Assembly (NCBI GenBank): GCA_031277885.1
Contig: JAITLM010000041.1
Span: 1-33,602, forward strand
Source of the DNA: Microbacterium sp.
Lineage (GTDB): Bacteria; Actinomycetota; Actinomycetes; Actinomycetales; Microbacteriaceae
DNA length: 33,602 bases
Direction of reading: 5' to 3'
A program made the position numbers and the translations under genes. The notes beneath the pieces are model-generated. The model was not told the origin of the DNA. It saw only the letters and a program-made list of their open reading frames with translations, and did no database searches. Below, piece by piece: positions 29,796-33,602 of the stretch; position 1 is the stretch's first letter, and each line of letters opens with the position of its first letter.

Positions 29796-29855
29796 CACCG
29801 ACACCTCGCCCCGGACGCGACGCCGTGTCATGAGAAACGAGACCGCGTCCCACGG

Positions 29856-29898
29856 TGATGCCGAACCCGCCGGGCTCGGATCCGCCGGTTCGGCATCA
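29856..29898. repeat. Perfect 12-base inverted repeat upstream of rpsT
   Basis: TGATGCCGAACC (29856-29867) and GGTTCGGCATCA (29887-29898) are exact reverse complements, 19 bases apart. The flanking genes point away from it, so it does not end any gene. Its right arm covers the -35 position of the rpsT promoter. It may be an operator or a supercoil-driven cruciform. Confidence 0.7.
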
Positions 29899-29918
29899 GG
29901 TCGGATCCCTGATAAGAT
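29890..29918 (+). promoter_or_regulatory. rpsT promoter
   Basis: TAAGAT (29913-29918) is a good -10. A weak -35, TCGGCA (29890-29895), stands 17 bases upstream inside the inverted repeat arm. The transcript would have a leader of about 100 bases before rpsT, which may carry ribosomal-protein control; no known leader motif was recognised. Confidence 0.6.
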
Positions 29919-30023
29919 CGGTGATTGGCTTGCGTGCCAGGTCCCACCCCTGCACGCTGCCGGAGGCGCCCCTCTACCGCCAGGCCGGCATGACCATCCA
30001 TCACTCGAACGAAGGTTCCATCC

Positions 30024-30284
30024 GTGGCGAACATCAAGTCGCAGATCAAGCGCAACAAGACCAACGAGAAGGCGCGCGAGCGTAACAAGGCCGTCAAGAG
30101 CGAGCTGAAGACCGCCGTCCGCAACACCCGCAAGGCCATCGCCGGTGGCGACAAGGCCGCCGCCGAGGCCGCCCTGAAGGCCGCGTCGAAGAAGCTCGAC
30201 AAGGCCGTCAGCAAGGGTGTCATCCACTCGAACCAGGCCGCGAACCGCAAGTCGTCGATCGCGAAGCAGGTCTCCGCTCTCTGA
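30024..30284 (+). CDS. rpsT: 30S ribosomal protein S20
   Basis: S20 binds 16S rRNA early in 30S assembly. The 86-residue, very basic protein begins [20 protein letters not shown] and ends [15 protein letters not shown], both diagnostic. The start is GTG, with GAAGG about 8 bases upstream. A strong hairpin follows. It faces holA across a repeat-rich gap, a common actinobacterial pairing, but is separated from lepA by the accessory block. Confidence 0.98.
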   Translation: MANIKSQIKRNKTNEKARERNKAVKSELKTAVRNTRKAIAGGDKAAAEAALKAASKKLDKAVSKGVIHSNQAANRKSSIAKQVSAL

Positions 30285-30301
30285 GCCGGATCCGACTCTG
30301 A

Positions 30302-30334
30302 CGAAGGCCCGTTCCCTCTGGGAGCGGGCCTTCG
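30302..30334 (+). terminator. rpsT terminator hairpin
   Basis: Arms of 15 bases (30302-30316 and 30320-30334) pair with one G-U pair around a TCT loop. There is no long U-tract, as is usual in Actinobacteria. Confidence 0.85.
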
Positions 30335-30384
30335 CCGTCCCCGGGATCCCCTCTCCGGGCCCGTCGTCCGGATCGAGCTGGTTC

Positions 30385-30464
30385 GGGGCGCACTACCCCG
30401 TTTTGGGGCGCACCCCGCCGCCGAATCGTGGCCTGACACGCCCCAAAACACGAGGACACGCCCC
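30385..30464. repeat. Inverted array 1 on a 20-base lattice
   Basis: GGGGCGC occurs at 30385 and 30405, and its inverted form CACGCCCC at 30437-30444 and 30457-30464. All edges fall on one 20-base lattice, so the block is exactly four units. The middle two units (30405-30444) form a centre with a shared core. Degenerate sequence continues to about 30477. The reverse units read GGGGCGTGTCCTCGTGTTTT on the minus strand. Twenty is not a multiple of three and no frame codes a plausible protein. Confidence 0.85.
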
Positions 30465-30515
30465 AAACCGCGCCGGGGACGACCCGACACAACCCTCGGG
30501 GTCTCCCCCGGGATT

Positions 30516-30655
30516 GGGACGCAAGCCCGGGGTTTGGGGCGCACTTCCCCGGTTCGGGGCGCACTTCCCCGGTTCGGGGCGCGTGCCGCCTGCGAATCGT
30601 GGCCTGACACGCCCCAAAACACGAGAACGCGCCCCAAAACGTGAGGATGCGCCCC
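30516..30655. repeat. Inverted array 2 on a 20-base lattice
   Basis: Exactly seven 20-base units. Forward units start at 30516, 30536, 30556 and 30576; the second and third are identical (GGGGCGCACTTCCCCGGTTC). A 40-base centre spans 30576-30615. Reverse units then end at 30635 and 30655. A degenerate 18-base forward unit precedes at 30498. A 33-base stretch (30593-30625) is identical to 30422-30454 in array 1. The block lies between the ends of two convergent genes, rpsT and holA; its function is unknown. Confidence 0.85.
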
Positions 30656-30680
30656 ATACGGAGAGGGTTCCCGCGCGGCG

Positions 30681-31733
30681 TCAGCGGACGGCTTCGCCGT
30701 AGGGCGCGCGGGTCGCGATCACGGTGATCATGCGCTCGAGCGCGAAGATCGGGTCGCGGGCCGCGCCCTTGACGTCCGCATCTGCGCGTGCGGTGGCCTG
30801 GATCGCGAGGCCCAGGCTGCGCTCGTTCCAGCCGCTCAGGTCGCGGCGGGCGCGGTCCACCTGCCAGTCCTTCATCCCGAGCCGGGACGCGAGAGCCGCA
30901 TTGGACTCCCTGGATCCGGCCACCCGCGCCATCGATCGCAGCTTCATCGCGAACGCGGCGACCATCGGCACGGGATCCGCGCCGGACGCCAGCGCGTGCC
31001 GGAGGGCGATGAGCGCATCGCCCAGGCGTCCGGCGATGGCGGTGTCGGCGACGACGAAGGCGGAGACCTCGACGCGTCCCCCGTAGTAGCGCTCGACGAC
31101 GTCGGGCGTGACGTCGCCCTGGACGTCGTTGATGAGCTGCTGGCAGGCGGCAGCGAGCTCGGTGATGTCGTCGGAGAACGCGGAGACCAGCGCCCGCAGT
31201 GCCTGCGGCTGGATCCGGCGTCCGACGGCGCGGAACTCGCCCGCGGCGAAGTCGGCCTTCTCGTCGTCGCGCTTGATCGCGGGACAGGCGATCTCGATCC
31301 CGCCGCCCGTGCCGGCGCGGATCGCGTCGAGCAGCTTCTTGCCGCGCACGGTCGCTCCGGTGTGCCGGAGCACGACCGTCGCCCCCTCCTGCGGGTGCTC
31401 GAGATACGCGACGGCCTCGGCGAGGAACGCGTCGGTGCAGCGCTCGACGCCGGAGATGCGCAGAAGGCGCGGTTCGCCGAACAGCGACGGCGAGGCGAGC
31501 GCGAGCAGGCTGCCGCCCTCGTAGTCGTCGGCCCGCAGGTCGCTGACCTCGAGCGCCGGATCCTCCGCGCGCAGGTAGGCGCGCACCCCCGCGATCGCCC
31601 GCTCCGCGCAGATCTCCTCCGGCCCCGACACGAGGACGATCGGCGCCGGTCGCGGCTCGCGCCACGACACCTGCGGGATGTTCGTCGCCTTGCCTCCCCG
31701 GCGTGCGGCGGAGGACGAGCGCGGTGCGGGCAT
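30681..31733 (-). CDS. holA: DNA polymerase III subunit delta
   Basis: HolA is the delta subunit of the clamp loader, which opens the sliding clamp. The 350-residue protein has the delta features: VLVSGPEEICAERAIAGVR near the start, a degenerate P-loop region, ATVVLRHTG, KKLLDAI, and the helical C-terminal part with GMKDWQVDRARRDLSGW. The length is normal. The ATG at 31733 has TACGCT 6 bases upstream and no Shine-Dalgarno, so it is probably leaderless. It ends 25 bases from array 2. Confidence 0.95.
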   Translation of the reverse strand: MPAPRSSSAARRGGKATNIPQVSWREPRPAPIVLVSGPEEICAERAIAGVRAYLRAEDPALEVSDLRADDYEGGSLLALASPSLFGEPRLLRISGVERCTDAFLAEAVAYLEHPQEGATVVLRHTGATVRGKKLLDAIRAGTGGGIEIACPAIKRDDEKADFAAGEFRAVGRRIQPQALRALVSAFSDDITELAAACQQLINDVQGDVTPDVVERYYGGRVEVSAFVVADTAIAGRLGDALIALRHALASGADPVPMVAAFAMKLRSMARVAGSRESNAALASRLGMKDWQVDRARRDLSGWNERSLGLAIQATARADADVKGAARDPIFALERMITVIATRAPYGEAVR

Positions 31734-31739
31734 GGATCC

Positions 31740-31745
31740 AGCGTA
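31740..31745 (-). promoter_or_regulatory. -10 box, leaderless start of holA
   Basis: TACGCT lies 6 bases before the ATG at 31733. Confidence 0.5.
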
Positions 31746-31834
31746 CCGGCGGGCACGGACGTTCGCGGCGCCTCAGGGCCGGAGCCGCCCGTTTCCGGGC
31801 GGCGTCCGAAATTCCCCTTCCCTTCGCTCCATTA

Positions 31835-31851
31835 TTTCAGGTAACCTGAAA
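31835..31851. promoter_or_regulatory. 17-base palindrome, TetR-like operator
   Basis: TTTCAGGTAACCTGAAA has perfect 8-base arms around a single central base. It contains TAACCT, a plausible -10 for the operon that starts at 31916, so a bound repressor would block transcription. The length and symmetry suit a TetR-family dimer; no regulator gene lies in the window. Confidence 0.7.
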
Positions 31852-31915
31852 CCGAGGCGATGTGGCCTCCGTGCTCCGCACGAAGCGACGAAGCGATGAA
31901 GCGAGAAGGAGTGCC

Positions 31916-32377
31916 ATGACTGCTGCGGATGTCTCCGTGACCGTCGAGGATCTGCCCGGCCTCGAGGGGGCCGAGTTCGGACCGTCCTCATGGCGCGAGG
32001 TCACCCAGGAGGAGGTGGATCTCTACGCCGTGGTGTCCGGCGACGACAACCCGATCCACGTCGACGAGGACTTCGCCGCGACCACGCCGTTCGGCACGCG
32101 CATCGCGCACGGCCTGCTCACGCTGAGCCTCGTGGTCCCGCTCATGCGCCAGGTGTTCGAGGTCTCCGGCGCGAGCATGGGGATCAACTACGGCATGAAC
32201 AGGGTCCGCTTCCCGGCTCCCGTTCCCGTCGGATCCCGTATCCGTCTGCGCGGGCGGGTCGCCGCCGTGACGGACGTCGGCGGCGGGTGGCAGCTGGAGG
32301 TGCCCGTGACGTTCGAGATCGAGGGCGTCGAGAAACCCGCCTGCGTGGCGGAGCTGGTGCTGAGGTACTACCGATGA
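31916..32377 (+). CDS. MaoC-family (R)-specific enoyl-CoA hydratase-like protein
   Basis: A 153-residue single hot-dog-fold protein. SGDDNPIHVDEDFAATTPFG (41-60) is the hydratase-2 motif with catalytic Asp43 and His48, followed by IAHGLLTL. Such enzymes hydrate trans-2-enoyl-CoA. The ATG at 31916 has AAGGAG 4 bases upstream; open frame before it is ignored. Its end overlaps the next gene as ATGA. With the SDR and the ligase it suggests activation and oxidation of a fatty or other carboxylic acid. Confidence 0.93.
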   Translation: MTAADVSVTVEDLPGLEGAEFGPSSWREVTQEEVDLYAVVSGDDNPIHVDEDFAATTPFGTRIAHGLLTLSLVVPLMRQVFEVSGASMGINYGMNRVRFPAPVPVGSRIRLRGRVAAVTDVGGGWQLEVPVTFEIEGVEKPACVAELVLRYYR

Positions 32378-33279
32378 GCGGCGCGATCCGCCTGGACGGC
32401 AAGGTCGCGATCGTCACCGGCGCCGGTCGCAGTCTCGGTCGGGCCTACGCGCTCGCCCTGGCGGAGGCCGGGGCCGCCGTCGTCGTCAATGATGTCGATG
32501 CCGGAACGGCGGCTCAGACCGCTGCCGACATCGAGGGCGCTGGGGGACGCGCCGCGGTGGTGGTGGGGCCGGTCGGTCCCACCACCACCGCCGAAGAGCT
32601 CGTCGCCACCGCGATCGCCGTCTTCGGGCGGATCGACGTCCTCGTGGCGAACGCCGGAGTGCTGCGCGACCGGGTGCTGTGGAAGATGGACGACGACGAC
32701 TTCGACGCGGTGATCGGAACCCACCTGCGCGGATCCTTCACATGCGGACGCGCCGCCGCGGTCGCCATGCGCGCGCAGGGTTCGGGCGGACGCATCGTGC
32801 TGATCGGCTCCCCCGCCGGGCAGTTCGGCAGCTTCGGGCAGACCAACTACGCGGCGGCGAAGGCCGGGCTGGTCGCGATGGCACGCACCTGGTCCCTCGA
32901 ACTCGCCCGTGCCGGGATCACCGTGAACGCCGTGATCCCGACGGCCCTCTCCCCCATGACCGCGACCATCCCGACCTACACGCAGGTCTACGAGGACTAC
33001 GTCGCGGGCGGGGACATCCCGGTCGAGTACCGCCGCGACCACGCGCTCGGCACCCCCGAGGACGTCGCCTCGCTGATCGTCTGGCTGGCCTCCGACGCGT
33101 CCGCCGAGGTCACCGGCCAGGCGATCGGGATCGGCGGCGACCGGCTGACGCTGTACGCCCACCCCGCGGCGCTGCGGACGCTCGACCACGACGGAGGCTG
33201 GACCGCCGCGCAGCTCGACGACGCCTGGCGCGAGGAGCTCTCCGCCGACGCCCAGCACTCCGGGCCGCCGCAGGGCTGA
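32374..33279 (+). CDS. SDR-family oxidoreductase, 3-hydroxyacyl-CoA dehydrogenase-like
   Basis: A 301-residue short-chain dehydrogenase. The cofactor motif TGAGRSLG is at 15-22, NAG at 93-95, and the catalytic Ser146, Tyr159 and Lys163 (YAAAK) are all present. Asp in VVNDVD after strand 2 suggests NAD preference. The sequence resembles the dehydrogenase part of the multifunctional beta-oxidation enzyme HSD17B4, fitting with the coupled MaoC hydratase. The C-terminus extends about 40 residues past the usual SDR end. Confidence 0.92.
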   Translation: MSGAIRLDGKVAIVTGAGRSLGRAYALALAEAGAAVVVNDVDAGTAAQTAADIEGAGGRAAVVVGPVGPTTTAEELVATAIAVFGRIDVLVANAGVLRDRVLWKMDDDDFDAVIGTHLRGSFTCGRAAAVAMRAQGSGGRIVLIGSPAGQFGSFGQTNYAAAKAGLVAMARTWSLELARAGITVNAVIPTALSPMTATIPTYTQVYEDYVAGGDIPVEYRRDHALGTPEDVASLIVWLASDASAEVTGQAIGIGGDRLTLYAHPAALRTLDHDGGWTAAQLDDAWREELSADAQHSGPPQG

Positions 33280-33282
33280 CGG

Positions 33283-33602
33283 ATGCGCGCACACTACGCA
33301 GATCTCTGGCAGGCCGTCGCGCGCTCCCTGCCCGAGCGCATCGCGATCCGCACCCCGGATGACAGCTGGACCTACGAGCGCCTCTCCCGGGAGGCGGGAG
33401 CGCTCGCGGGCACGTTCGCGCGACAGGGCCTGCGCTCCGGCGACGTGGTAGCGATCCTCCTGCACAACCGTCCGGAGTTCCTAATCACGCTCTTCGCGTG
33501 CCTCGCGACCGGGCTCATCCCGGTGCCGCTGAACTTCCGCTTCCGCGCCGGGGAGATCGCGGCGCTCCTGGACGATTCGAGCGCCGCCGCGATGGTGCAT
33601 CC
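33283..33602 (+). CDS. AMP-dependent acyl-CoA synthetase, 3' end cut by window
   Basis: The first 106 codons of an ANL-superfamily acid-CoA ligase. The opening (HYADLWQAVARSLPERIAI), SWTYERLSREAGALAG, GDVVAILLHNRPEF and GLIPVPLNFRFRAGEIAALL are typical N-terminal blocks. The P-loop and catalytic parts lie outside, so the acid cannot be guessed. It starts 3 bases after the SDR stop and belongs to the same operon. Confidence 0.9.
   Translation, partial: MRAHYADLWQAVARSLPERIAIRTPDDSWTYERLSREAGALAGTFARQGLRSGDVVAILLHNRPEFLITLFACLATGLIPVPLNFRFRAGEIAALLDDSSAAAMVH

Noticed and set aside
29856..29898. Inverted repeat as an intrinsic terminator
   Set aside because: Both neighbouring genes are transcribed away from it, so there is no message for it to end.
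30385..30655. CRISPR-like array
   Set aside because: The 20-base units follow each other without unique spacers, change orientation, and no cas gene is near.
30220..30670. Protein-coding frames through the repeat arrays on both strands
   Set aside because: A 20-base period shifts frame at each unit; the translations are Pro/Arg/Gly-rich without start signals or family features, and they run antisense through rpsT or holA.

Overview
The window is high-GC DNA, dense with genes, from an actinobacterium. The protein types and gene order (hrcA-dnaJ-rsmE-HIT-phoH-ybeY-CBS protein-era on one strand, hemW and lepA nearby, rpsT facing holA, a long-form LeuA of the actinobacterial type) best fit the family Microbacteriaceae, perhaps Microbacterium. 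The genus is an inference from family knowledge, not from a search. Many genes carry a TANNNT -10 box exactly 6-7 bases before their ATG and have no Shine-Dalgarno, so they are probably leaderless, as is common in Actinobacteria.

Layout. 1-1.5 kb: leuA on the minus strand (3' end cut by the window edge), preceded by a 17-residue leader peptide with four Leu codons in a row and mutually exclusive hairpins. 1.6-4.9 kb: thrC and a DUF2207 membrane protein on the plus strand. 4.95-12.95 kb: a long minus-strand run, transcribed as hrcA, dnaJ, rsmE, HIT protein, phoH, ybeY, CBS membrane protein, era and an MDR oxidoreductase. It is headed by a CIRCE operator for HrcA and has a second promoter before the HIT gene; the later genes overlap or nearly touch. 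13.1-14.5 kb: a type-B carboxylesterase. 14.5-16.5 kb: DUF1990 and hemW. 16.5-18.4 kb: an EamA-type exporter and a divergent LysR regulator with an operator-like palindrome between them. 18.4-20.2 kb: lepA.

20.5-29.8 kb is an accessory block between lepA and rpsT. It holds a complete family-5 (oligopeptide/oligosaccharide type) ABC importer (two permeases, a fused double ATPase, a lipoprotein binding protein), an alpha/beta hydrolase, and a GH1 beta-glucosidase translationally coupled to an SLC45/sucrose-porter-like MFS transporter. The GH1-MFS pair looks like a beta-glucoside import and hydrolysis module; the ABC importer's substrate cannot be read from the sequence.

30.0-31.7 kb: rpsT and holA face each other. 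Between them, after a strong terminator hairpin, lie two arrays of a GC-rich motif on a strict 20-base lattice, each array built of units that face each other around a near-identical 40-base centre. This is the most striking unexplained structure in the window. 31.8-33.6 kb: an acyl-CoA type operon (MaoC hydratase, SDR dehydrogenase, AMP-dependent acyl-CoA ligase cut by the window end) behind a perfect 17-base palindrome that overlaps a likely -10 box. No tRNA, rRNA, CRISPR array, transposase or prophage gene was recognised.
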